64,000 bases of DNA from Rhizobiaceae bacterium (lineage in GTDB: Bacteria; Pseudomonadota; Alphaproteobacteria; Rhizobiales; Rhizobiaceae): assembly GCA_023953845.1 (NCBI GenBank), contig JAMLJC010000001.1:620001-684000 (forward strand), written 5' to 3'. Below, piece by piece: positions 8,790 through 17,927 of the stretch. Numbering within the stretch: the first letter of the stretch is position 1; each line of letters begins with the position of its first letter. Both the position numbers and the translations under genes were made by a program. The notes under the pieces were generated by a model. That model was not told the origin of the DNA. It made no database searches and saw only the letters and a program-made list of their open reading frames with translations.

Positions 8790-10346
8790 TCAGCCGATCT
8801 CGACTTCGGAGAAGTCTTTCGTCGACTGCTGCGGATGCAGCTTCCAGCCGGACACGTTGGCGCGCGTGGCGCCCAGCGCATCCGGGAACATGGAAATGAT
8901 CGCGCCGCCATCGTCGCGCAGCAGCTGCTGCGCCTTCTGGTAGAGCTCCGTGCGCTTGGCGACATCCGTGGTTGCGCGCGCCTCGTTGATGAAGGCGTCG
9001 AACTCGGGGCGTTTCCAGTGCGTCTCGTTCCAGTCCGAGGTCGAGAGATATGGCGCGGCCAGCGCATCGTCCGCACCGCGGCCCGACCACGAGGAGCACA
9101 CGAAGGGCTGCTTCAGCCATACGGCGCTCCAGTAGTCGTTGGACGGCGCCTTGTTCAGCTTGACGCGGATGTCGGCTTCCGAAGCCATGGCCTGATAGAG
9201 CGTCGCCATCTCGATGAAGCCCGGCGTCGTCTCGGACGTGTAGAGTTCGATGTCGATGCCGTCCGGATGCCCGGCCTCGGCGAGCAGCGCCTTCGCCTTC
9301 TCGATATCGCGAGCACGCGTCTCGACCTGCAGCGCATACTGCACCCACGGCGCCACCGGATTGTCGTCGCCGATGTTGCCGTAGCCCCGCAGCACGAGCT
9401 GCAGCATCTGCTCGCGGTCGACGACATACTTCATCGCCTGGCGCACGCGCACGTCGTCGAAAGGCGGCGTGTCGGCCCAGCAGCTCATCGTCAGCACGAA
9501 GGGCGAGCGGGTCGTCACCACCTTGATGTCGGCGTTCTTCTTGAGATCCTCGACGCCGGCGCGGCCGAGATCCCACACGAGGTCGATCTGGCCGGACTGG
9601 ATCGCGGCAAGGCGCGCGGACTCTTCCGGGATGGCGCGCAGCTCGACGGCGTCCACCTTCGGCAGGCCTGGACGCCAGTAGTTCTCGTTCTTGACGTAGG
9701 TGCTGACGTCCTCGCCGGGAACGAAATGCTTCACCTTGAAGGGACCCGTGCCGATGCCGGCGGTGCGCAGCTCCGATTCCGGCTGGCCTTCGCGCAGGAT
9801 GTAGGTGAAGCGGTTGGCGATGAGCGCCGGGAACTCCACCGTCGCCGCCTTGAGCTTGAAGCGGACGGTCAGATCGTCCAGCGCCGTGATGCCTTCGGGA
9901 TCGATGGCGCTCATCGACGAAGCCCCGGGCGACGCGGTCTTCGGATCGAGCAGCCGCTTGAACGTATAGATGACGTGCTTCGCGGTGAAAGCCTCGCCGT
10001 CATGGAACTTGACGCCATCCTTCAGCTTGAAGGTCCACTCGTCGCCCTTGTCGTTGGTCTCCCACGACGTCGCGAGCTGCGGCGCCGCGGAGAACGTATC
10101 GTCCAGCACCACCAGCCGCTCGAAGACCAGACTGATGCGCGCGGCATCGGGATCGGCGGTGCTGAGAGCCGGGTCCATGGTTCCGGTCGCGCCGTCGGCT
10201 TCGCCCGCGGCGATCCTCAACGTCTTGGCCTGCGCCCAGCTCTTCGGGACATGCAGGGCGGCAGAGAGCGGCCCTGCCGCGAGCGCTGCTCCCGTTCCAG
10301 CCAGAACCTTGCGGCGCGAAATTCGAAGAATGTCCTTGCCGTACAT
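8790..10346 (-). CDS. Dipeptide-type ABC transporter substrate-binding protein (SBP family 5), Tat-exported
   Basis: A 518-residue periplasmic binding protein of the DppA/OppA family. I start it at ATG 10346 (MYGKDILRIS) because AGGGGG sits just upstream and because this places a twin-arginine signal, SRRKVLAGTGAALAAG, at the N-terminus with cleavage after SWAQ or nearby. Family blocks follow: DPALSTADPDAARISLVFERLV, TAKHVIYTFKRLLDP, and GTGPFKVKHFVPGEDV. The ligand is unknown; context with a GcvT-like enzyme and a carboxypeptidase-like protein suggests an amino-acid derivative or short peptide. It is the promoter-proximal gene of the leftward importer operon. Confidence 0.92.
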   Translation of the reverse strand: MYGKDILRISRRKVLAGTGAALAAGPLSAALHVPKSWAQAKTLRIAAGEADGATGTMDPALSTADPDAARISLVFERLVVLDDTFSAAPQLATSWETNDKGDEWTFKLKDGVKFHDGEAFTAKHVIYTFKRLLDPKTASPGASSMSAIDPEGITALDDLTVRFKLKAATVEFPALIANRFTYILREGQPESELRTAGIGTGPFKVKHFVPGEDVSTYVKNENYWRPGLPKVDAVELRAIPEESARLAAIQSGQIDLVWDLGRAGVEDLKKNADIKVVTTRSPFVLTMSCWADTPPFDDVRVRQAMKYVVDREQMLQLVLRGYGNIGDDNPVAPWVQYALQVETRARDIEKAKALLAEAGHPDGIDIELYTSETTPGFIEMATLYQAMASEADIRVKLNKAPSNDYWSAVWLKQPFVCSSWSGRGADDALAAPYLSTSDWNETHWKRPEFDAFINEARATTDVAKRTELYQKAQQLLRDDGGAIISMFPDALGATRANVSGWKLHPQQSTKDFSEVEIG

Positions 10347-10781
10347 GCAACCCCCTTGAGCTGGCGACGCGATGTCGCCCGTTTGACGTGATCTCTCATC
10401 GTTCCATCGAAGGCCATGATTATGCGCCAACGATGCCGGCTGCGCCGGTTCCCCGGTCTGAGAACGCTAACGCACAATCTCACTATTTGGAATAGCGTTT
10501 TTCATTCTGATACTCGCGAGCAGGAACATTTGATCGTACGCCGTCCGGTTTTCCGTGAGATGATCGGCCGCCGAGCGCCGAGCATCCCGCAAAATCGCCT
10601 GCCGGGACGCGCATGTTAAGCCAATTCTTCCTCAAGCGGCACATCGCACGCGAACGGACAACTCTTGTTGACCCGGAACTTGGCAAATCCACCCGCCATC
10701 ACCGAAAGGCACGTTTCCAGTCGAAGCAAAGACGATCGGTTGCTAGGATTGCGTGCGAGCGGAAGGGAGCGCCGTGGAAAC
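10347..10781. other. Divergent intergenic region, 435 bp
   Basis: This is the promoter region for the leftward ABC importer and the rightward carboxypeptidase-like gene. An odd-length palindrome, CTATT-TGG-AATAG at 10483-10495, resembles the candidate IclR site at 3128-3143 through a shared TTGGAAT core. Short open frames here have no ribosome site or family features, and I do not call them as genes. Confidence 0.45.
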
Positions 10782-11894
10782 ATGATCGAGCATGACGCCG
10801 GGTACTTCCTCGCCGCGCGTCGGTGTCCGAACGGACGCCCTGCGGCTTCTTTCGACGGCCGTTCGCTGGACGTGGCGATAGAGCCCGATCCGGTCACCGG
10901 GTCAGCCCAGTGGTTTCACTTCCGCGCCTTCGCCCGGGAAGCCGTCCCAATCCGGATCGTCAACGCCGTCGCAAGCAGCTATCCGCGCGGCTGGAGCGAA
11001 AGCATCGTCTGGGCTCGCCATGGCAGCCGGCGATGGACGCCTGTCGCCGCAAGCTATGCAGACGGGGTGCTTTCCTTTTCGCATGTGGCGCCCCGAGCAA
11101 CCGCTTCCTATGCGCTGTTTCCGCCCTTTCCCTTCTCACGCCTCGCCCGGATCGCGGCGAACGTCGCCGCCAGTTCCTTTGGATCATCGACGATGGCAGT
11201 GCCGGAAGCCGGTGCGGCCTGCCACCTTGCCCTCGGCGATCCCGATCCTGCCGCGCGCCAGATCTGGATCGTCTGCGGCCAGCACGGCAACGAGCATCCG
11301 GCCATCTGGTTTGCCGACGGGTTCGTCGCGGCGCTGCTCGAACGCGGCAGCCTGCCGGCGGGAAAGCGTTTCCACATCGTCCCGGTCGCCAATCCGGCGG
11401 GCATGAAAGCAGGCCATCTGCGGACCAATTCCGACGGCCAGGACCCCAATCGGCATTGGGGCGTCAGCGATTCCCCGCAATGCCCTGAGGTCCGCACGCT
11501 GCTCGATGCGATGGAAGCGACCGGCGTCGATCTCCTCGTCGACGTCCACACCGACTTCGAGATGGCGTGCGTCTATCTCGACGTGCTCGAAGAATGGCTG
11601 GAAACACCGCCGGCGCTCGTCGCCATGCGCGAAGTCTTCGAGCGCGGCCTTGCGGACCGATCGCCGGACGTCTCCTTCGGCCGCCGCTACCCATGGGAGA
11701 CGCCGCCCCGCGCCGAGCAACTGGCCGGCATGTGCGCGCCCGCCATCGAAAGGCGGTTCGGCGCTGCCGCAATCACGCTTGAACTGCCGATCGGCCGCTA
11801 TCGCGACGGCGATGACAGGCGGGGAATCTGGACACCCCGCAAGTCACGGGCGCTCGGACGTGTGGCGGCTGAAATCCTTCTCGCCGAGTCTTGA
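10782..11894 (+). CDS. M14-type zinc carboxypeptidase-like protein
   Basis: A 370-residue protein with the M14 metallocarboxypeptidase signatures. GQHGNEHPAIWFADGF near residue 168 gives the His-x-x-Glu zinc pair, then comes NPAGMKAGHLRTNSDGQDPN with the Arg and Asn of the substrate pocket, and VDVHTDFE carries the third zinc His. The N-terminal beta-rich half (YPRGWSESIVWARHGSRRW) resembles the domain preceding the catalytic domain in cytosolic carboxypeptidases. A TTG upstream at 10665 keeps the frame open, but ATG 10782 is preceded by a purine-rich site and fits the fold. It probably removes a C-terminal amino acid or deacylates an N-acyl amino acid imported by the divergent transporter. 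Confidence 0.82.
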   Translation: MIEHDAGYFLAARRCPNGRPAASFDGRSLDVAIEPDPVTGSAQWFHFRAFAREAVPIRIVNAVASSYPRGWSESIVWARHGSRRWTPVAASYADGVLSFSHVAPRATASYALFPPFPFSRLARIAANVAASSFGSSTMAVPEAGAACHLALGDPDPAARQIWIVCGQHGNEHPAIWFADGFVAALLERGSLPAGKRFHIVPVANPAGMKAGHLRTNSDGQDPNRHWGVSDSPQCPEVRTLLDAMEATGVDLLVDVHTDFEMACVYLDVLEEWLETPPALVAMREVFERGLADRSPDVSFGRRYPWETPPRAEQLAGMCAPAIERRFGAAAITLELPIGRYRDGDDRRGIWTPRKSRALGRVAAEILLAES

Positions 11895-12069
11895 GCGATG
11901 TCTAGCTCAGCCGGTCCGTCAATCCACGTCCAGGCGCCTTGCAATCGTATCGAATGCTAGAAGCCTGTTGCGATATCCGGAATATTCTGCATTGCTCACC
12001 GGATCGTCCGGAGACGTGCCGCGCCGATAACAGCGCGTGGCCAAGGGTCCTTTCTTGGAGAATCGAAAC

Positions 12070-12891
12070 ATGAAGCGGTTCGAGGGCAAGGTTGCGATCG
12101 TATCCGGCGGCGCAGACGGCATGGGCGCCGCCTGCGTGCGGCAACTCGCGGCAGAAGGCGCGGAAGTCTTCGCACTCGATGTCAAGATCGATGTAGCACA
12201 GGCGCTGGCGGGAGAGCTTTCGCAGACAGGTGCGCAGGTGACCGCGCTGGAAGCCGACGTTCTGGATGAGAACCGGTTTCGCGCCGCACTGCAGGCCGCG
12301 ACCAATGCCGCAGGCCGCGTCGACGTGCTCGTCAACGTCGCAGGCGGTAGCGCGCCGGGACTGATTGCCGACATGGATCTCGGCATCTGGGACCGTCTCT
12401 ACCAACTGAACGTGCGCAGCACCCTGATCGCCTGCCAGGAAGTCATTCCCGTGATGCGCCGGCAGGGCAAGGGCAGCATCGTCACCATGGCTTCCATCTC
12501 GGGTCTGCGCGGCGATCCGGGCTGGGCGGCATACAATTCCGCCAAGTCGGCCATCATCTCCCTCACCCAGTCGCTGGCATGGGAAGAAGGCCTGAACGGC
12601 ATCCGCGTCAATGCCATCTGTCCCGGTCCCGTGGCTTCGCAGCGCATGCTCGCCACCCTGCCGCCCGAAGCCTTCGACCAGTATGACGAAGCCTGCGCCA
12701 TCGGCCGCATGGGCCGGGCCGAGGAACTCGCGGAGGCGATCCTGTTCCTGGCCTCCGACCAAGCCTCTTTCGTCACCGGAGCCTCGCTGGTCGCCGATGG
12801 CGGACTGACGGCCAGCACCGGCCAGCCCACTGATTTCGACAATGTCCGCCGCGCGGAATTCGCCCGTCGACGCCGCCAGCGCAACGCCTGA
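12070..12891 (+). CDS. Short-chain dehydrogenase/reductase
   Basis: A 273-residue classical SDR. The cofactor motif is SGGADGMGAA at about 13-22, followed by the NVAGG structural motif. The catalytic Ser lies in TMASISGLRG and the YNSAK pair carries Tyr and Lys. The C-terminal LFLASDQASFVTGASLVADGG is typical. ATG 12070 follows TGGAG at proper spacing; the frame remains open 11 codons further upstream from a GTG with no ribosome site. It likely oxidises a secondary alcohol with NAD(P). The GMC oxidoreductase starts 21 bp downstream, so the two form an operon. Confidence 0.92.
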   Translation: MKRFEGKVAIVSGGADGMGAACVRQLAAEGAEVFALDVKIDVAQALAGELSQTGAQVTALEADVLDENRFRAALQAATNAAGRVDVLVNVAGGSAPGLIADMDLGIWDRLYQLNVRSTLIACQEVIPVMRRQGKGSIVTMASISGLRGDPGWAAYNSAKSAIISLTQSLAWEEGLNGIRVNAICPGPVASQRMLATLPPEAFDQYDEACAIGRMGRAEELAEAILFLASDQASFVTGASLVADGGLTASTGQPTDFDNVRRAEFARRRRQRNA

Positions 12892-12912
12892 CCGATCCGG
12901 AAGAAGCCAACG

Positions 12913-14403
12913 ATGGAGCGGCAGGAATTCGACTATGTGATCGTCGGCGGCGGCGGGTCCGGCGCGGTGCTGGCGCGAACGCTTGCCGAAAGGACCACCG
13001 CGACCGTGGCCCTGCTGGAAATCGGTCCCGACGACGCGGATCGCGACGAGGTGCTCGACTTCCGGCGCTATCGTGAAGTGCCTGCCGGCCCGCTCGGCAC
13101 GCGCATACCGATCGTGCCGCCGCTGCGCGGAAACGGCCGCTTCGGCTACCCCATCAGCCGCGTGCTCGGCGGTTCGACCTCGCAGAACACATGCATCTGG
13201 TTTCGACCACCGGAGAGCGATTTCGATGACTGGGCGGCGGCAGGTGCGAAGGGCTGGGGACCGGACGCGATTACGCCTCATTTCAACGCGCTGGAATCGC
13301 GCATCCATGTGGAGACGGAAGCGGCCGATCTGGATTCTCACCGCGTCCTGTTCGACGCCGCGCATGAGGCCGGCTTCCAGCGGATCGATTTCAGCAGGCC
13401 TTTCGATGCTGGCATCGGCCAATACCGGATGAGTAAATCCGGTTCCTATCGCCAGTCGACGTCGGTCGTCTTCTTGCGCCCGGCCTCCGCCTTGCCAGAG
13501 AATCTGGCCGTCCTGACGGAAACCGCGGTCGAACGTCTCCTGTTCGACGATGGCGGCAAGATTTCCGGCGTCGCGACGAATCGTGGAGCGATCCATGCGC
13601 GACGTGAGGTCGTTCTTTGCGCCGGGGCGTTGGAGACGCCGAAACTGCTGATGCTGTCCGGCATAGGGCCTGCCGACGAACTCGCGGCGTTCGGCATTCC
13701 CGTCAGGCAGAATTTGCCCGCCGTGGGACGGCATCTGCTCGATCATCCGGCCGCCTGCGTGAACTTCGCGGCGACACGGGCGCTCGCCCGCGACGATGTC
13801 TGGAATTATGCCGGCGTTCTGTTCGAGCGCATCGAGAAGAGCGCGCCTTGGCCGGACATCGAGGTCCAGCTCGGGCCTGAGCTTTTCGAACAGCAGACGG
13901 GACCGGCCGGATACCCCTCCTCGGCATATGGCTTCACCGCCTATTTCACCGTCAACCGCGCGCGGAGCGAAGGCCGCGTGACCCTGGCGTCGCCCGATCC
14001 GCGCCATCATCTCAGCGTCGATCCCGCCTATTTCAGCGATCCGGACGGCTATGACATGCGCATCATGATCGGCGGTGTCCGTGCGGCGCGGCGGCTCTTC
14101 GCGACGGCAGCGATGAAGGGATGGATCGGCGCCGAACTCGCTCCCGGCGCCTCCTGCGCCAGCGATGCCGGGATCGAGGATTTTATCCGCGAAACCGCGA
14201 CGACCGGCTATCATCCCGCCGGTACGTGCCGCATGGGCGATCCGGCGGACCCACGTTCCGTCGTCGATCCCGAACTCCGCGTCATCGGCGCGCCCGGCCT
14301 TCGCGTCGCCGACGCCTCCGTCATGCCGACGATGGTCAGCGTCAACATAGCGCCGACCTGCATGATGATCGGGCACCGGGCGGCGGCGCTGATCGCGAGG
14401 TAA
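12913..14403 (+). CDS. GMC-family FAD-dependent alcohol dehydrogenase/oxidase
   Basis: A 496-residue glucose-methanol-choline oxidoreductase. The ADP-binding motif VGGGGSGAVLARTLAE lies at the N-terminus. GMC signature 1-like VLGGSTSQNTCIWFRP carries the FAD contact, signature 2-like GALETPKLLMLSGIGP follows, and the C-terminal catalytic His is in TTGYHPAGTCRMG, with a late VNIAPTCMMIGHRAA block. It oxidises alcohol groups of small molecules; the substrate is unknown. It converges on the IlvD/Edd dehydratase at 14428. Confidence 0.92.
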   Translation: MERQEFDYVIVGGGGSGAVLARTLAERTTATVALLEIGPDDADRDEVLDFRRYREVPAGPLGTRIPIVPPLRGNGRFGYPISRVLGGSTSQNTCIWFRPPESDFDDWAAAGAKGWGPDAITPHFNALESRIHVETEAADLDSHRVLFDAAHEAGFQRIDFSRPFDAGIGQYRMSKSGSYRQSTSVVFLRPASALPENLAVLTETAVERLLFDDGGKISGVATNRGAIHARREVVLCAGALETPKLLMLSGIGPADELAAFGIPVRQNLPAVGRHLLDHPAACVNFAATRALARDDVWNYAGVLFERIEKSAPWPDIEVQLGPELFEQQTGPAGYPSSAYGFTAYFTVNRARSEGRVTLASPDPRHHLSVDPAYFSDPDGYDMRIMIGGVRAARRLFATAAMKGWIGAELAPGASCASDAGIEDFIRETATTGYHPAGTCRMGDPADPRSVVDPELRVIGAPGLRVADASVMPTMVSVNIAPTCMMIGHRAAALIAR

Positions 14404-14405
14404 GC

Positions 14406-14429
14406 GACGGCGCTTGTCGCGCGGCCGTC
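14406..14429. terminator. Weak bidirectional terminator-like stem-loop
   Basis: GACGGC at 14406-14411 can pair with GCCGTC at 14424-14429 between two convergent genes. There is no clear T-tract, and the right arm runs into the dehydratase stop codon, so function is uncertain. Confidence 0.3.
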
Positions 14430-16236
14430 AATGATTATCGCGTGGCACGCCGCTTGTGTGGGCGACGTCGCGATACTTGATGGCCGGCTTGAGCACCATG
14501 CCCTCGTCGAACTGGTCGACCATGGAGCGCTGGATCTCCTGCCACGGCGTCTGGCTCTTCGGATACTGGTAGCCGCCGGCGGCCGCGAGCGCCTTGCGCC
14601 GCTCCTCCAGATCCGCCTCCGGGATCAGGATGTCGGCCGTGCCCTTCCTCAGATCGATGCGCACCCGGTCGCCGGACTTGAGCAGGGCCAGTCCGCCGCC
14701 GATGGCCGCCTCCGGCGCGGCGTTGAGGATCGACGGCGAGCCCGACGTGCCCGACTGCCGCCCGTCGCCGATGCAGGGCAAGGACAGCACGCCCTTCCTG
14801 ATCAGATAGTCCGGCGGCTGCATGTTCACCACCTCCGCGCCACCCGGATAGCCGATCGGACCGGTGCCGCGCATGAACAGCACCGTGAACTCGTCGATGC
14901 CCAGCGACGGGTCGTCGATGCGCCTGTGATAGTCCTCCGGCCCGTCGAACACCATCGCCCTGCCCTCGAAGGCTTCCGGATCGTCCGGGTTGGACAGGTA
15001 GCGGTCGCGGAACTCAGGCGAGATCACGCTGGTCTTCATGATGGCGCTGTCGAACAGGTTGCCCTTGAGGTTGATGAAGCCGGCCGCCCGCTTCATCGGC
15101 TCGGCCACCGTCATGATCACACGGGTGTCGAGGTTCTCGACGCCCTTGCAGTTGTCGCCGATCGACTTGCCGTTGACCGTCAGCGCGTCCGGGTGCGGCA
15201 GCAGGTTGGCCTTCATCAGCTCCATCGCCACCGCCGGCACGCCGCCGGCATGATGGTAGTCCTCGCCCAGATACTCGCCGGCCGGCTGCAGGTTCACCAG
15301 CAGCGGGATCTCGTGGCCGACCTTCTGCCAGTCGTCATTGTCGAGCTGGACGCCGAGATGGCGCGCAATGGCGTTGAGATGGATCGGCGCATTGGTCGAG
15401 CCGCCAATGGCCGAGTTGATGACGATGGCGTTCTCGAAGGCCTTTCGCGTCATGATGTCGGAGGGCTTCAGATCCTCCCTGACCATGTCGACGATGCGCT
15501 TGCCCGTCGCATAGGCCATCTGGCCGCGCTCGCGATAGGGCGCGGGGATCGCCGCCGAGCCGGGAAGCTGCATGCCGAGCGCCTCGGCAAGGCTGTTCAT
15601 CGTCGTCGCCGTGCCCATCGTGTTGCAATAGCCGACCGACGGCGCCGACGAGGCGACAAGCTCCATGAACTCGTTGTAGTCGATCTTGCCGGCGGCATGC
15701 AGCTCCCGCGCCTTCCAGGCGATGGTGCCGGAGCCCGTCCGCTCGCCCCGGTGCCAGCCGTTCAGCATCGGCCCGACCGAGAAGGCGATGGCCGGCAGGT
15801 TGACCGTGGCCGCCGCCATCAACAGCGCCGGCGTGGTCTTGTCGCAGCCGATGGTCAGCACCACCCCGTCCAGCGGATAGCCGTAGAGCAGCTCCACCAG
15901 TCCCAGATAGGCCAGGTTGCGGTCGAGCGTCGCCGTCGGCCGCTTGCCCGTCTCCTGGATCGGATGGACCGGGAACTCCATCGGGATGCCGCCCGCCGCC
16001 TCGATGCCGGAGCGGATGCGTTTGGCCAGCTCGATGTGGTGCCGGTTGCAGGGCGACAGGTCCGACCCCGTCTGCGCAATGCCGACGATCGGCTTGCCAG
16101 ACTGCAACTCCTCACGCGTCAGGCCGAAGTTCAGATAACGCTCAAGATAAAGCGCCGTCATCCCCGGATTGTCAGGATTGTCAAACCACTCCTGAGACCG
16201 GTATTTTTTTGGGGGTCTGCTGCCTGCGTCGCTCAT
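14428..16236 (-). CDS. IlvD/Edd-family sugar-acid dehydratase (xylonate/arabinonate dehydratase type)
   Basis: A 602-residue Fe-S dehydratase. It has cysteines at 63 (SDLSPCNRHH), 131 (IGCDKTTPA) and 204 (YCNTMGTA), the cluster-ligand pattern of the pentonate dehydratase branch, and the PIQETGKRPTATLDRNLAY segment that separates this branch from true dihydroxyacid dehydratase. These enzymes convert aldonates to 2-keto-3-deoxy acids in cytosolic non-phosphorylative sugar pathways. It is the last gene of the leftward ten-gene run from 27024. The exact aldonate cannot be told; resemblance to D-xylonate dehydratase is from memory of that family. Confidence 0.9.
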   Translation of the reverse strand: MSDAGSRPPKKYRSQEWFDNPDNPGMTALYLERYLNFGLTREELQSGKPIVGIAQTGSDLSPCNRHHIELAKRIRSGIEAAGGIPMEFPVHPIQETGKRPTATLDRNLAYLGLVELLYGYPLDGVVLTIGCDKTTPALLMAAATVNLPAIAFSVGPMLNGWHRGERTGSGTIAWKARELHAAGKIDYNEFMELVASSAPSVGYCNTMGTATTMNSLAEALGMQLPGSAAIPAPYRERGQMAYATGKRIVDMVREDLKPSDIMTRKAFENAIVINSAIGGSTNAPIHLNAIARHLGVQLDNDDWQKVGHEIPLLVNLQPAGEYLGEDYHHAGGVPAVAMELMKANLLPHPDALTVNGKSIGDNCKGVENLDTRVIMTVAEPMKRAAGFINLKGNLFDSAIMKTSVISPEFRDRYLSNPDDPEAFEGRAMVFDGPEDYHRRIDDPSLGIDEFTVLFMRGTGPIGYPGGAEVVNMQPPDYLIRKGVLSLPCIGDGRQSGTSGSPSILNAAPEAAIGGGLALLKSGDRVRIDLRKGTADILIPEADLEERRKALAAAGGYQYPKSQTPWQEIQRSMVDQFDEGMVLKPAIKYRDVAHTSGVPRDNH

Positions 16237-16296
16237 ATTCGTCTGCCTTGATGGTGGATCTCTAAGCCGGGGTGATCGACGCTTGCTCGATGCGCA

Positions 16297-17916
16297 TCAA
16301 GCGTGCGCCCCGGCTTCCTTCAGTATCAGTTCGGAAGCCTTCTCGCCGATCATCATGCACGGTGCGTTGAGGTTGCCGGAGGTCACGTTGGGCATGATCG
16401 AGGCGTCGGCGACGCGCAGATTGCGCACGCCGTTGACCTTCAGTTCGGGCGTGACGACGGCCGCATCGTCGGCACCCATGCGGCATGTGCCGCTCGGATG
16501 GTAGATGGTCGTGGCGGTCGCCCGAAGATACGATTTCATCTCATCGTCGGCGATGTCCTTCCACGACGGCTCGATCGGCCGTTTCACGACATCCGCGAGC
16601 GGATGCGTACCGACGATGGCGCGTGCGGCGCGGACGCCGCGCGACAGCCGCTCGAGATCGTCCTCATTGCCGAACAGCCTGTGACGGATAGCGGGCGGCT
16701 GCGCCGGATCGCCATTCTTCAACGCGATCTCGCCGCGACTCCTCGGACGGCACAGGCTGGCGATCATGGTGAAGGAGCTTTCCCTGAGGATGAGCTCGCC
16801 CTCGCCCGCCACGAGATAGCCCGCCGGCGTGACGTGGATCTGGATATCGGGAAGCGCTTCCGAGGCGCGCGATTTGATGAAGCCGACGACATGCGCGTCC
16901 GGCGTGGTGCCCACACCCTTGCCGCGGAACAGCCAGTTGGCGCCGTGCACCATCTGCTTCCAGAGTTGCATCTCGTCGTTGAAGGTCGGAATGGACACCT
17001 CCCACGTCATGCCGAGACCCGGATGATCCTGAAGGTTCTGTCCGACCTGGTCCCGGTCGGCGACCATGGCGACGCCATGTGCCTTGAGCTTCGCCGCCTC
17101 GCCGATGCCCGACAGCATCAGAAGCTGCGGCGAGGCGATCGCGCCGCATGACAGGATGATTTCGCGTGCGGCCTTGACGCGGGATACCGTGCCGCCGCGC
17201 ATGATCTCCACACCCGTGGCGGAGGTGCCGTCGAACAGCACGCGCCGGACCGTCGTCCTGGTCATGACATGGAGGTTCGGCCGCTTGCGGACCGGATCGA
17301 TGAAGGCGCACGCGGAACTGCACCGCCAGCCTTTCCGTTGGGTCGCCTGCACGAAGCCGAACCCCTCGACGCCGAGGCCGTTGACGTCGTCGACATGGGG
17401 ATAGCCGCGCTCGCCGGCGGCAGCGATGAAGCGTCGGGCAAGGGGATGCGGGTCGGGAATGTCCGACACGGAAAGCGGGCCGCCGGCGCCATGCAGGGCG
17501 GAAGCGCCGCGCTGGTTGTCCTCCTGCCGCCTGAACAGCGGCAGAACGTCGGCCCATCCCCAGCCACGATTGCCAAGCGCTTCCCAGGCGTCGAAATCCT
17601 GCGGAAAGCCGCGGACATAGAGCATGCCGTTTATGGAGCTGGTGCCGCCCATCACCTTGCCGCGCGGCCAGATGTTGGTGCGGCCGTTCAGCGACGGATC
17701 GGCTTCGACCGGGTACATCCAGTCGAAGCGGGGATTGCCGATGCCCTTCACATAGGTCGCGGCGGGCATCTGGATGAACACCGATTTGTCGGAGCCGCCC
17801 GCCTCGATCAGCAGTACCTTCACCCCGGGATCGGCGGACAGCCGGTTTGCGATGACGCAGCCGGCCGAGCCGGCGCCGACCACGATGTAATCCCATGCGA
17901 CATCGATCGGATTCAC
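16297..17916 (-). CDS. GMC-family FAD-dependent dehydrogenase (choline dehydrogenase-like)
   Basis: A 539-residue GMC oxidoreductase: VVGAGSAGCVIANRLSADPG at the N-terminus, GTSSINGMLYVRG, the signature-2 region CGAIASPQLLMLSGIG, and the catalytic His in YHPSGTCRMG. The start is GTG 17916, with GAGGA eight bases upstream. The open frame extends far upstream, but that part overlaps an SDR and an RraA gene and is a shadow. It differs clearly from the GMC protein at 12913. In this operon it could oxidise a sugar or polyol to the lactone/acid that the downstream dehydratase uses (inference). Confidence 0.92.
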   Translation of the reverse strand: MNPIDVAWDYIVVGAGSAGCVIANRLSADPGVKVLLIEAGGSDKSVFIQMPAATYVKGIGNPRFDWMYPVEADPSLNGRTNIWPRGKVMGGTSSINGMLYVRGFPQDFDAWEALGNRGWGWADVLPLFRRQEDNQRGASALHGAGGPLSVSDIPDPHPLARRFIAAAGERGYPHVDDVNGLGVEGFGFVQATQRKGWRCSSACAFIDPVRKRPNLHVMTRTTVRRVLFDGTSATGVEIMRGGTVSRVKAAREIILSCGAIASPQLLMLSGIGEAAKLKAHGVAMVADRDQVGQNLQDHPGLGMTWEVSIPTFNDEMQLWKQMVHGANWLFRGKGVGTTPDAHVVGFIKSRASEALPDIQIHVTPAGYLVAGEGELILRESSFTMIASLCRPRSRGEIALKNGDPAQPPAIRHRLFGNEDDLERLSRGVRAARAIVGTHPLADVVKRPIEPSWKDIADDEMKSYLRATATTIYHPSGTCRMGADDAAVVTPELKVNGVRNLRVADASIMPNVTSGNLNAPCMMIGEKASELILKEAGAHA

Positions 17917-17927
17917 GGGAGTCGTCC

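Noticed and set aside
14431..16251. A 606-codon open frame opposite the IlvD/Edd dehydratase
   Set aside because: It mirrors the dehydratase in antisense, has no domain motif, and would require complete overlap.
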